Assembly (NCBI GenBank): GCA_002786025.1
Contig: NHNW01000005.1
Location: 682,001 to 746,000, forward strand
Reading direction: 5' to 3'
Length of the DNA stretch: 64,000 nucleotides
DNA from: Zasmidium citrigriseum
Taxonomy: Eukaryota; Ascomycota; Dothideomycetes; Mycosphaerellales; Mycosphaerellaceae
The notes under the pieces are model-generated. The model was not told the DNA's origin. It worked only from the letters and a program-made list of their open reading frames with translations, and did no database searches. Of the stretch, positions 1-10,925 are shown in pieces; the first letter of the stretch is position 1, and every line of letters begins with the position of its first letter. The position numbers and the translations under genes were made by a program.

Positions 1-597
1 AAGGACGAGTAGTAGAAGCTTCGCGATAAGATCGAGGCTGCTAAGAGTAAGTATAGTAAGGTCTTAGCTAACGAGATTATCGTCTTCGCTAGTAATATCG
101 AGAAGTAAGTTATTACTAGGCTTCTTTCGTATATTCTAGGTTATTCTAACCTTTTCTTAGCGAGTAAGGTACTATATATAGTAACGGCAGCCTAACTCGG
201 TACCTTAGTATAGCTATATAGGATACGACTAGTAAGAAGGTACTAAAGCTAGGTAACCGAGTATATTTATCTAGCCCTTTCTACGCTATTCTATACTAAT
301 ATTACCTAGGGCTCCCCTAAGAAGCGTAAGCGTAGCGCTACGAATAACGGTAATAGCGACGAGAAGGACCTAGTAATCTTCTAGTTACGCGCCCGTTTAC
401 GTACAATAGCTAAGAAGCTCGATAACGGGCGCCTTAAGGTCGAGTAGTAGCGCTATAAGGGCGAGGATAGTAACTACGACGCCTACGCCCGGCGTATTCT
501 AGCTATATTCCCGACCCTAATAGCCGCTAATAGGGCTAGTCTACTCGCCCTTAAGTAGGCGAAGGATAAGGCTAAGGTCTTCTCTAAGGAGGATTAA
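1..597 (+). pseudogene. Antisense passenger gene in chromovirus copy 1 (3' portion)
   Basis: Plus-strand coding ghost, opposite to the retrotransposon's own genes. One frame from about 355 to the TAA at 595-597 is coherent (LRARLRTIAKKLDNGRLKVE, then RRILAIFPTLIAANRASLLA), interrupted only by TAG codons explainable as former CAG or TGG. Upstream, an exon-like stretch (about 1-114) runs into a GTAAGT at 115-120, and an acceptor-like TTCTTAG lies near 155-160. The same arrangement occurs in copy 2, so this belongs to the element family rather than being a chance frame. I do not recognise the product. Confidence 0.55.
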
Positions 598-3500
598 TAT
601 AGGTACCCTATAATATACTATTCTTATCTTCTCTACGCCCCTCTAGGCTATACCTTTATACTTTTAGTATAAGAGCCCTTAAATAGTAGGTAGTAATAGT
701 ACTAGTATATTATTTTTAACTCTATATTCCCCTTTCCTTATATTATAATCCTCTATTCTTAGGGCGCGAACCCTTTAGAAGCCTACCTAGCCCTTTCCTA
801 CCTATTCTTAGCTAGTCTAGTCTAGTCTAACCTTTTATCCTTCTTTCTAGCGGCGACTAGCCTAGTCTAAGGGTTTATACCTTCTTAAGTATACTCTAGT
901 ATATATAGTATATCCCTTAACGCCTAATTAATTAAACTCTACGAAATATCTTATTTTTATATGTTTAGCGGCGCTTCCTTAGCCCTCTACGCTACTTATA
1001 GCCCCCTTTCCCCGACTCCCTAGCTACTCTAGCCTTATATACCTTTATAGCTGCCTCGCTAATATATACTACTAGCTCCTAACTGTCTTTATCGCTCTTG
1101 TAGCCCTCCTAGGCTACTAGATACTCCTAGTTACCTAAGGAGTTAATACGCTAGCCCTTAATAGTCTATACGTCGTACTCCTCCTCTAGTTCCGCGTTAT
1201 ATCTTATTACCTTCTACTACGGCCTAGACCTATCGAGGTTAGCCTTCTCTAGTAGCGATACGTAGAAGGTTAGGTAGATTTTTATACTATCGGGTAGATC
1301 TAGAGTATATACTACCTTATTTACTATATAGGCGATTAGGAACGGGCTAAGGTACTTATAGTCTAGCTTCCTACTTAGTCTCGCCGTCTTAATATTACGG
1401 TTAGATAGGTAGACTATATCGCCTACGTTAAACCCTACGTCTAGATACCGCTTATTATACTACTTAGCCTATATCTTCTTAACTCTCCTTAGTCTCTCCT
1501 AGAGAGCCTTCTACGTAGCTAGTAACTAGTCCGCTATAGCCTCCGCCTTAGTACTACTAGACTAGACTAGCCCTATCTATAGCTAGTTTACCCTTCGCGG
1601 GTCCCTAACTTAGTTCGCCTAGAAAGGGGTAACTCTAGTAGATTCGTTCTAGGTATCGTTATATACGAATTCCGCTAACGAGAGTAGTCTAGCCTAGTTG
1701 TCCTCCTCGTAGTTATAATACGTATAGAGGTACTACTCTAGCGTCTAGTTCTAGCGCTTCGTCTAGCTATTAGTTTAGGGATAGAACGCTATACTAAGCT
1801 TTCTCTTAATCCCTAGGTAGGCGTAGAGGGTACTCTAGAACTTCGAGGTTAAGATTAGGCCCTAGTCGAAGGTAATAGAGCGTAGTTTACTATAGAGCCT
1901 CTATACTTCGCGAAGGAATAGGTCCGCTAGCCCTTTAGTAGTAATATCCTTCTAGTATAGGATATAGTAGGCTATCTTAGTAAAGCGGTCTATAACTATA
2001 AGAATCGAATCGTATACCTACCCTAGTAGGCTACTCGGGGGTAGGTCTATAATAAAATCGAGCGTTAGGTCTTCCTATAGCCTATTTAGTAGTAGCTCGG
2101 CGTATAGCTTACTATATAGGGCGTAGCGCCTAGGTTTTACCTATCCGTAGGCCTCGTAGGTACGTATATAGTCCTTAATATACTTACGTATCTTTAGCTA
2201 GTAGAACGCTCTCTAGGCTAGCTCGATCGTTCTCTTAAATTCGAAATAGCTACCTAGGGGGTCGTCGTAGTATTCCTATAGTACCCTAAGTTAGTCCGCG
2301 CCTTTAGGTATATATAGGCGCCCCTCCTACTATAGTATATTACTATCGTCCTTCTAATAGCGCTTCTATAGTAAGTTCTCGCCTTCTATAAGGGCCTTCT
2401 AGAGCTTCCTAGCGCTCTCGTTAGCTAGTAGGCTCGACCTAGTAGTATCTACCTAAGACTAGGCGTAATCTTCCCCCTATACGTAGGTCTTCGGGCCTTT
2501 AGTAGCCTCCTATACTAGGACCTGCCTCGAAGTAGCCCCTACGAACCTCCGTTAGAGGTAGTCTAGGCTCTACTAACTCTCCTTTTTAGTCGCCTACCGC
2601 TTTAAATAACCCTTAGTATTATAGTCTAGGCGCCTACTAAGGGCGTCTATAACCCCGTTAGCCTTCCTAGGCTAATATATAACCCTAAAATCGATATACG
2701 CTAACTATTCTACCTAGTAAACCTACTATCTTAATAGCGCCTTAGTCGTTATAAATACCCTAAGGTTATAGTAGTCTATAAGGAGCTTAACCTAGTATCT
2801 TAATCCCTCGAGGTAGTAGTAGAAATATTTAAAGGTAGCTATAATAGCTAGAAGTTCCCTATCGTAGGTATCGTAGTTCTACTCTATAGTAGATATCTTC
2901 TTTAAGAAGAATCCTATAGGATACTACTATAATTTACTCTCGTATTTATACTACTAGCTTAGGACTCTAGATATAGCGTACCTAGAGGTATTAGTCTCGA
3001 TACGAATAGGCTTCTCTAAGTTAAAATAGCGTAGTATAGGCGCGGATACGAACGCCTACTTAAGTTACTTGAACGCTACCTAAGCTTCGCTATCGAGGTC
3101 TAGGTACTTCGATTCTTCCCTCTTCTACGCTCTACTTAGCGAGCTTCCCTTAGTATAGTAGTTTAGGGGCGTAGCGAGGCGGGAGAAGGCTTATACGAAG
3201 CGGTAGTAGTAATTCGCGAAGCTAATAAAGACCCTAATATCCCTTACTAACGCTAGTATAGGCTATTCTTAGACTACCCTAACTCTCTCTAGGTTAACTA
3301 CGATACCTTCCCTACTTACTACGAACCTAAGGAAGTCTATACTAGACTAGTAGAACTCGTATTTCGAGAGCTTAGCGTATAGCTTATACCTTCTTAGCCT
3401 CGATAATACTTAGTTAATATATTCTTCGTATTCCTCCTTAGTCTTAGAGAAGATAAGGATATCGTCTAAGTAGACTATATAGAATACGTCTAGTAGGTCC

Positions 3501-5837
3501 GCTAGGGCGCGATTAATATACCCTTAGAAGGAGGCTAGAGTATTACTAAGCCTAAATAGTATTACTATATACTTAAAATAGCTATATCTAGTCTAGAATA
3601 TAGTCTTCTACTCGTCGCCCTCGCGAATCCTAATACGGTAGTAGGCGTTATAGACGTCTAGCTTAGAGAAGTATTAGTAGTCGGCTAGCTAGTCTAGCGA
3701 CTCCTAGATTAATAGTAGAGGGTATTAGTTCTTAACCGTAATTATATTAAGCCCCCTATAGTCTATATAGAGCTAGAGCGTACTATCCTTCTTCTTTACG
3801 AAAAGAATACCTACGCCTATAGGCGAGGTAGAGTACTAGATATACCCCCTCTCGAGATTAGTACGAATATAGTTCCTAAGTATAGCTAATTTAGCCTCCG
3901 ATAACGGATAGAGTAGCCCTTAAGAAGGCTCCTTACCCTCCTCCGTATCTATAGCGAGGTCGTCTAGCCTATACTCGAGTAATTCTATACCTTTCTCTAT
4001 CGAGAATACGTTAGCGTATTCCCTATAGGCCTATAGTAGCCCTTCGAGCTTAATCTTACTTGTACTAGCTATAATCCTCGCCGCTAGGATATATATTAGT
4101 ATAGCGGTATCTCTCGCTAGGCTAGCGAAGGCCTTAGCTAATACTATACCTACCCTTCGCTATCGAGGGCCGCGCTTACTCCTCTAGTATATAGTCTTAG
4201 CGAAGAAGTCTATACTCGAGTTATACTACTCTAGCTATAGTATACCTAGAATAAGCTAGTATCTATAAATAGCGCTATACTCTAGGGAGGTTAGGTAGCT
4301 CTACGCCTTACCTATAGAGTCGCTAACCTTTAGTAGTACCCTACTAATCCTATAGGTCTATAGACGCTATCTATTAAGGGCCGCTATAGGCGTAGAGGCT
4401 TCCTTAGTAGGCTAGATCTATAGCTCCTTAGCTAGTCTAGCGTAGATAAAACTACTATTAGCGCTACTATTAACGAGAGCCTTAACGACTCTACTCTCGC
4501 CTAGTTCTTAGACCTTAACCTCTACCTTAATTAGGCCGTAAAGGAACTACTTCCGCTTCTAGCCTAGCTCTACTAGGTAGCGCTCTTCCTCGCCGTAATA
4601 GATATAGCTCGCTACCCTCTATTCTACTAGGTAGAGGCCTAGCCTTCCCTCGATAATAGCTTATTACCCTACTTTAGGAGACTAGCGTTTAGATACTAAT
4701 CCTACTTATAGCCTACTTAGCGATAATTATAGTAGGTTAGAGAGTCGCTCTTACGGTAGAGTACCTTTACTAGCCCTTCCTATATAGCGCCTACCCTCCT
4801 CTTACTACTATCTCTACTACCTCTACGCCTCTTTAGCGAGGGATCGTCTCTCGTAGAGCCGCGCTTAGTACCTCTCCCCTTACCCTTATTCTTCCTAAAC
4901 TCCTTACGCTCCTCTATAGTAACCTTAGCTAAGTAGTAGTATTCGCTAGCCTAGTCTTTAGCCTCTACTAGCGTCTTAGGCTTAGTAGGGAATACGCTTA
5001 GCCTCTAGCGTACGTCGTAGCCTAGCGCGGAGTAGAAATCTCGGATCTATACGTCTTACTAGTCCTCGCCTAGCTTAGACTAGTCCGTACGTATCTTCTC
5101 TAGTAGGGCGCTAGGCGTCTTACTACTCTAAGAGGCCTCCTTTAGCCTATTATAGGCGCGCTACTAGCGTTCTTCTTCTAAGCCTATAGAGTTTAATATT
5201 ACCTCCCGTATAATAGCCTAGGTAATAGGCTTCTCGAGCGTCCTCTTATAGACGTACTAGTACGTCTACTTCTCGACTAATATATACTTGTCCGCTCTAT
5301 CTACTTTATAGTCTTCTCTACCTTTAAACCCCGCGAAGTATTAGAAGTCTCGCTCTAACGCTTACTCCTAGTCGTTAAAGTTTAACTAGCTAGACCTATC
5401 GAAGATAGGGGGTTCCTTTCCCTTAGGTAAACCGCTCGAGCGTATATCCTCTATAGCGCTAGGTAGGATAATAGTAGCCCTAGCTACGCTAGTCTACTCT
5501 AGGCGAGCCGTTTTAGCCTTAAGCCTCGCGATCTCTACCTCTTCTCTTACCTTAGCAAGGCGGAGGTTACGTAGTATAGTATAAGCCTATTTACGAGCTA
5601 TCTCCCTCTAGATCTACTCTTTAAGAGGCTCCTCTAGTTAGGTCTAGCTTTCGCTATCTAACCTAGGCCTACCTATTAAGTCGTCTATCTAGGCCTCCCC
5701 TACGCTAGTCTAATCTTCTAGCTAGCTACTAGTACCCTATAGGGTAACGGTACTACTAGCGCTAGCCTTACTAGCGGAGCGCGCTAATCGGGATATTACT
5801 ATTCTAGCTTCGTTATACGTAGAAAGATCGATTCGTA

Positions 5838-6037
5838 TATAAGGTTTAGGTAGGAAGCTATAGGTAAAAGCGAGAATAGTAATATACGGGTAAAAATAGT
5901 ATAACTCGAATCGATAGAGAAGTTAAAAGGAGAGAGAGGTTAGATCTAGAGAAAACCTTACGTACGCTAAGGCTAGCTAGGCCTAGAATTAGCTAGGCTA
6001 GCTACGGGCTTCGTTACGTAGGCCTAGGCTCGTAATA
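5838..6037 (-). repeat. 5' LTR of chromovirus copy 1
   Basis: A 200-bp repeat beginning TATAAGGTTTAGG and ending CGTAATA on the plus strand. It is nearly identical to 9552..9752 and 16175..16374. The TA...TA termini fit the usual TG...CA ends of LTRs after RIP. The flank to the right begins TATCG; the matching target duplication would lie outside the window. Confidence 0.9.
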
Positions 6038-8828
6038 TATCGCTACTACGAAAGAGTTTATTAGATTATATAATATAGTCTTCGCTATATAACCTTATAT
6101 CTACTACTTCTCTCGAGAACGATATACTTATACTATTTCCTATCTTAAGAGATAAGTAGCTACTAATTAGGACTCCTTCGTATTAATAAAGAGATAAGAG
6201 CGATAACGCTAGTCTACCCTACGTACCTAGCTTATAGACTAAGTTAAAGACTCTATTAATCGATTAACCGATTTCGCGGTCTAACTCTTTATATATAAGT
6301 AGAGTCTTAGCTAGCGAGTCGCTAACTTTACTACGTATCTAGAGAATCTAGAATAAGAAGTTAATATAGAGCCGTTTATAGAAAAATAGTAGTTATACCT
6401 ACTTATCGCTAGTATTACCTAGGCTTTATAAACGGAACTCCTTCGCTAAGGATCTCTACTACTTAAGAGAATAGAACTCCTCCTACTCCTCTCTTATCTT
6501 AAAGGAACTCTTTATTAACCCTTATAAGATAAAGATAAAGATAAGAAACCGAACCCTAGGGGTAACGCTAATAGTTTAGGGAATAGACCTCCTTAGCGCT
6601 AAGGTAACGATCGTCTATAGTTTACCCTACGACTAAATAATAGACCCTAGTAAGGAGCTAGCGCTTCGAACGCGAACTATATACCTATTAGGAATTAGAA
6701 TTAGGATAATACCTACTTTAACTATAGTAAACTAGGCTACTAGGCTAAGGACTACTAATAGCCGAAAAAAGACTAGTCCTAGTTACTACTACCTCTACGT
6801 ACCTAGGACTAGAAGAACTAAAGAAGGAAGCTAGTAAGCTACTAGTTTTACGCCGCGTTTACGCTAACGTCGAGCTTAGTTAAGACGACGCTACTCCTTC
6901 TATTAAGGCTTCTAGACTTATAGACTCGGGAGCCGACTATAACTTTATATTATAGAAGTTAGTACTATCGTACCGCTTTTATATCGATAGGTACTCGATC
7001 GTAAGGGCGCGGACTATTTTTAACTAGGAATATTAATCCCTAGGAATATACCGCCTTAATATTAGAACCTCTAATAGTACTAATTAGAAGCTAGAGAGTC
7101 GCTAGCGTTTCGAAGCTATTAAGATAGATAAACCTTCTATCCTTCTAGGCCGCCTATAGTTATTCTAATATAACCCTATTATCGATTAGAGGAACGCGAC
7201 CTTCTAGTTCCCTAATAGCGGCTAGAAAGCGGTTATTATAAACCCCGAGGATTTCGTAGTCGAGATTAAAGGCGAGCTATATATATACGCTATCGTCCTA
7301 GATTAGCGTAATATAGATAATAACGATAGACTACTAGATATACGACTAGTCCCTACTTAGGCTAAAGACTACGTAGATATCTTTAACTATAAGAAGGCTA
7401 CCTTAGTACTAGCTAGTATACTTTACAATTATACTATTAAGGTATAAGATAGTAAGTCGCCGCTATATAGACCGATTTACCCTTTAAGTTTAGAATAGCT
7501 TAAAGTTCTTTAAGTATATATACTTAAGAACGTAAAGCTAAGTAGACTCTAGCCTTCTACTAGCCTAGTAGGCGCCTCTATCCTATTCGTACCTAAGAAG
7601 GATAGTAGCCTACGACTTTACGTCGACTATCGTAGTTTAAATATAATTACTACTAAGAATAGGTACCCCTTTCCCTTAATTTCTAAACTACTTAATAGGT
7701 TATAGAGTACTAAGTACTTTACGAAGATTAACCTTTATAATACTTACTATCGTATTCGTATCCGCCTAGGCGATAAGTAGAAGATAGCTTTCCGCTATTA
7801 ATATAGCTACTTTAAGTATATTATTATACTCTTTAGCTTAGCTAACGTACCCGCTACTTTTTAGGCGTATATAAACTAGTACCTTACTAGATTAGTAGAT
7901 AACTTTTATATTATCTACCTTAATAATATTCTTATCTATAGCTTAACGCTAGAGGAATACTAGTAATACGTTAGGGAGGTACTAGCGAGGCTCCGTAAGT
8001 ATAGCCTATATACTAAATCTTCGAAGTATACTTTCGAGGTCTAAAGGATTAACTTCCTAGGATATATTATAACGCTAGAGGGAATCTCGATAGAACCTAA
8101 GCGTATTACGAGTATCCTTAAATAGCCTACTCTAACGAACCTTCGAGAGCTATAGATATTCCTAGGCTTTATAAACTTCTACTACTAGTTTATCGAAGGC
8201 TATACGTAAGTAGTAGGACTAATAATAGACCTCCTTACTACTTCGAAGAAGGGGACGACTTACTTTCCTATAGGTAAAGAAGCTCTTAAGGCGTTTTAGG
8301 CGCTTAAAACCCGCTTTATAATAGCGCCTATCCTAGCCTACTTCTCGAAGGATATAGATACGAGGATCGAGACTAACGCCTCTATCTTTACTATCTTAGG
8401 TATTCTAGTATAGCTCGTATCGACGGATAAACGCTAGCTAAACGATAAGTACTAGTATTCGATTATATACTACTCCTATAAGATAAAGAGAGCCGAGTTA
8501 AGGTATTATACCTACGATTAAGAACTACTCGCTATCGTTAAAAGCGTAAAATACTAGCGTTAATATATCTTATCTTATAAGGACGTTATTCCTATAATTA
8601 CGGATTACGATAACCTTAAGTACTTCTATACTATAAAGACGCTATCTTCTCGCTAGGCTAGATATAGTAAAGAGCTAGCGTAATACGATATTTAGATTAT
8701 CTACTACTAAGGGAAGAAGAACCCTACGAATAGACTCTCGCGACGCCTTAACTATAAGCTAGAGGATCGCGTAGAAGTAACTATAACGATATTACTAATC
8801 CTATAAAGTATAATCTATGAAGAGTAGA

Positions 8829-9086
8829 ACGTTAACGTAAACTTAGCGGTTACCTAGGGCTAAGCCTTATCTCTAGATTCTCCTTTACGTACTACTAGTA
8901 GTAAGGAAGAGCCGTAAGTAGTCTAAGCGTTTAATAAGTATAAAACTCTTAAACGAGACGTTAACGTAAACTTAGCGATTACCTAGAGTTAAGCGTAGTC
9001 TCTAGATTCTCCTTTATATACTACTAGTAGTAAGAAAAGACTATAGAAGGTCTAAGCGCTTAATAAGTATAAAACTCTCGCTTAGC
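8829..9086 (+). repeat. 129-bp in-frame tandem duplication between RNase H and integrase
   Basis: Two adjacent units (8829-8957 and 8958-9086), each starting ACGTTAACGTAAACTTAGCG and ending near AATAAGTATAAAACTCT. The unit is 129 bp, exactly 43 codons, so the pol frame is preserved through both. Differences between the units are largely G/A and C/T, as RIP would add after duplication. It lies in the linker that normally separates RNase H from the integrase zinc-binding domain. Confidence 0.82.
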
Positions 9087-9546
9087 GCCTAAAGTTTTCT
9101 ACTCGATAGGCGTATACCTCTAGAATAAACGAGTACCTCTTAGTTCGCTAGGGGGTAGCTTAGATAGATAGCGAACTACTAGAGAAGCGAATAATAAACG
9201 ACGGAGAGTCGTTAGGCTCGATTATAGCCTTATAGGAAAGGACTAGCTTAGGCTCTACTATAGTACCCCTAATATTAGACGCTTAATGTTACGATAGTAA
9301 TACGCTAGGGTTACGAAGTAATACCTACGAGAGTATAATAACTTCTAGTATTAAGGGATTAATATCTACTATACTAACTTAAAGAGATAGGAAGGCGCTA
9401 TTAACCCGCGTTAGTTACGCTAGGTATACTTCGAGAAGGAGAGTAATAGAGTATATAAAGGGAGAGAGCTATTACTCGGATATACTACTAAGCTTATTAA
9501 CGCTAATTAAAGAGGCCTAATAAAGGGACGCCTTTACTCTTAAGAA

Positions 9547-9551
9547 GTTAA
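9547..9551. repeat. Target-site duplication (left) of chromovirus copy 2
   Basis: TTAAG directly precedes the left LTR (TATAAGG...) and matches the TTAAG directly after the right LTR. Five base pairs is the usual Ty3/gypsy duplication length, and this fixes both element ends. Confidence 0.85.
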
Positions 9552-9752
9552 GTATAAGGTTTAGGTAGGAAGCTATAGGTAAAAGCGAGAATAGTAATAT
9601 ACGGGTAAAAATAGTACGACTCGAATCGATAGAGAAGTCGAAAGGAGAGAGAGGTCGAATCTAGAGAAAACCTTATGTACGCTAAGGCTAGCTAGGCCTA
9701 GAATTAGCTAGGCTAGCCGCGGGCTTCGTTACGTAGGCCTAGGCTTATAATA
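9552..9752 (-). repeat. 3' LTR of chromovirus copy 2
   Basis: About 201 bp, TATAAGG to TTATAATA, nearly identical to the LTRs at 16175..16374 and 5838..6037. It is followed inward by the complement of the polypurine tract. Confidence 0.93.
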
Positions 9753-10039
9753 TTACCCCCCTCCCCCTAAGGAGGATCGTCCTAGTCCTTAAAAATTACA
9801 TGTTTGCGGAAGTTTCCGTACTTAGCGCGTAGCGTATAAAGCTAGCGAAATCTTCCGATTCCTTTCTCTTCTTTACAATACTATCTATTATCTGTAAGTT
9901 CCTATCTAGCCTAGGCTAGGCCTTTCTAACCCCCCCTTACGTAGCTAATAGCTAACCGTAGCTAGCTAGTATTGTTAATAGCCTAGCCTGAGCCTATCCT
10001 TTACTTTACTTCCCTCTAATCGCCTATCGCCGCCTAGTC

Positions 10040-10925
10040 GCCGCTATAGGCTCTATAGCTAAGACCGCGTCGAAGAACGCCTACTATAATTCCGCCGAGA
10101 AAGGCCTAGGCTTAGATAATCTATATATCTACTACCTCCGCTCGCCCGACGAGGTCGAAGACTTACGCGACCTCTACTACCTCCCTACTAAGAAGAAGCC
10201 TAATAGAGTCGTCGCTAAGTACTACTAGTACTCCCGTAACTATAACCGTACCTACTTCTAGGTAAGAATTAGCGGTTCTACCCTCGTCTAGCCTATTCTA
10301 ACCCCTTCTTTAGATCCCTACGAGTAATAAGGACGAGTAGTAGAAGCTTCGCGACAAGATCGAGGCCGCTAAGGGTAAGTATAGTAAGGTCTTAGCTAAC
10401 GAGATTGTCGTCTTCGCTAGTAATATCGAGAAGTAAGTCGTTACTAGGCTTCTTTCATATATTCTAGGCTATTCTAACCTTTTCTTAGCGAGCAAGGTGC
10501 CGTATACGGTAACGGCGGCCTAACTCGGTACCCTAGTATAGCTATATAGGATACGACTAGCGAGAAGGTACTAAAGCTAGGTAACTAGGTATATTTATCT
10601 AGCCCTTTCTATACTATTCTATACTAATATTACCTAGGGCTCCCCTAAGAAGCGTAAGCGTAGCGCTACGAATAACGGTAATAGCGACGAGAAGGACCTA
10701 GTAATCTCCTAGTTACGCGCCCGTTTACGTACGATAGCTAAGGAGCTCGATAACGGGCGCCTTAAGGTCGAGTAGTAGCGCCGTAAGAGCGAGGATAGTA
10801 ACCGCGACGCCTACGCCTAGCGTATTCTAGCTATGTTCCCGACCCCGACGGCCGCTAATAGGGCTAGTCTACTCGCCCTTAAGTAGGCGGAGGATAATAC
10901 TAAGGTCTTCTCTAAGGAGGATTAA
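10040..10925 (+). pseudogene. Antisense, apparently spliced passenger gene in chromovirus copy 2
   Basis: Plus-strand coding remnant between the chromodomain region and the 3' LTR, antisense to gag-pol. Exon-like frames are separated by intron-like stretches. One frame (about 10,050-10,255, containing LRSPDEVEDLRDLYYLPT) ends near a GTAAGAA. A second (about 10,330-10,432, containing KLRDKIEAAKGKYSKVLANE) ends exactly at GTAAGT, followed 56 bp later by a CTAAC branch-like site and TTCTTAG acceptor (10,433-10,488). A last frame runs from about 10,650 to the TAA at 10,923-10,925. Each frame is closed only by TAG or TAA codons that RIP would make. The product is unrecognised. Splicing signals in a retroelement antisense strand suggest a captured or independently transcribed gene. 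Confidence 0.55.

Larger units (their letters stand above)
1..6037 (-). mobile_element. RIP-degraded Ty3/gypsy chromovirus, copy 1 (left end outside window)
   Basis: Minus-strand LTR retrotransposon missing its 3' LTR, which lies beyond the left edge. Read on the minus strand, the order from the right LTR is: gag region (about 5,800-4,600); aspartic protease remnant near 4,470 reading ALVNSSANSSFI, where family members have ALVDSGA; reverse transcriptase with intact [10 protein letters not shown] at about 3,441-3,472; RNase H; integrase (about 2,600-1,200); and a chromodomain near 1,185-1,045 whose YLVAWEGY core needs only stop-to-Trp reversals. Nearly all in-frame stops are TAG or TAA at positions explained by CAG, CAA or TGG. 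Positions 1-5837 align with copy 2 at an offset of 10,328, rising to 10,337 near the LTR. Copy 1 carries more TpA than copy 2, so it looks more heavily mutated. It cannot encode protein now. Ty3/gypsy assignment rests on domain order (integrase after RNase H) and the chromodomain. Confidence 0.93.
6038..9551 (+). mobile_element. Outer Ty3/gypsy chromovirus, left part (gag-like, protease, RT, RNase H)
   Basis: Plus-strand element, heavily RIP-mutated and split by copy 2. Visible pieces in order are: a probable gag portion (about 6,200-6,800); protease at about 6,917-6,950 reading LIDSGADYNFI with its catalytic DSG intact; reverse transcriptase from about 7,570 ([17 protein letters not shown]) to the catalytic box at about 7,914-7,940, which reads YLNNILIYS instead of YLDD (GAT to AAT, as RIP predicts); and RNase H at about 8,330-8,760 (ETNAS, ELLAIV). 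A tandem duplication follows, and the element breaks at the TTAAG target site. Its left end abuts copy 1's LTR, so the start of gag and the 5' LTR are not seen here. It is a distinct family from the inner element. Confidence 0.88.

Noticed and set aside
9756..9768. Polypyrimidine run as an independent regulatory element
   Set aside because: Its position just inside the 3' LTR fits the complement of the polypurine tract.
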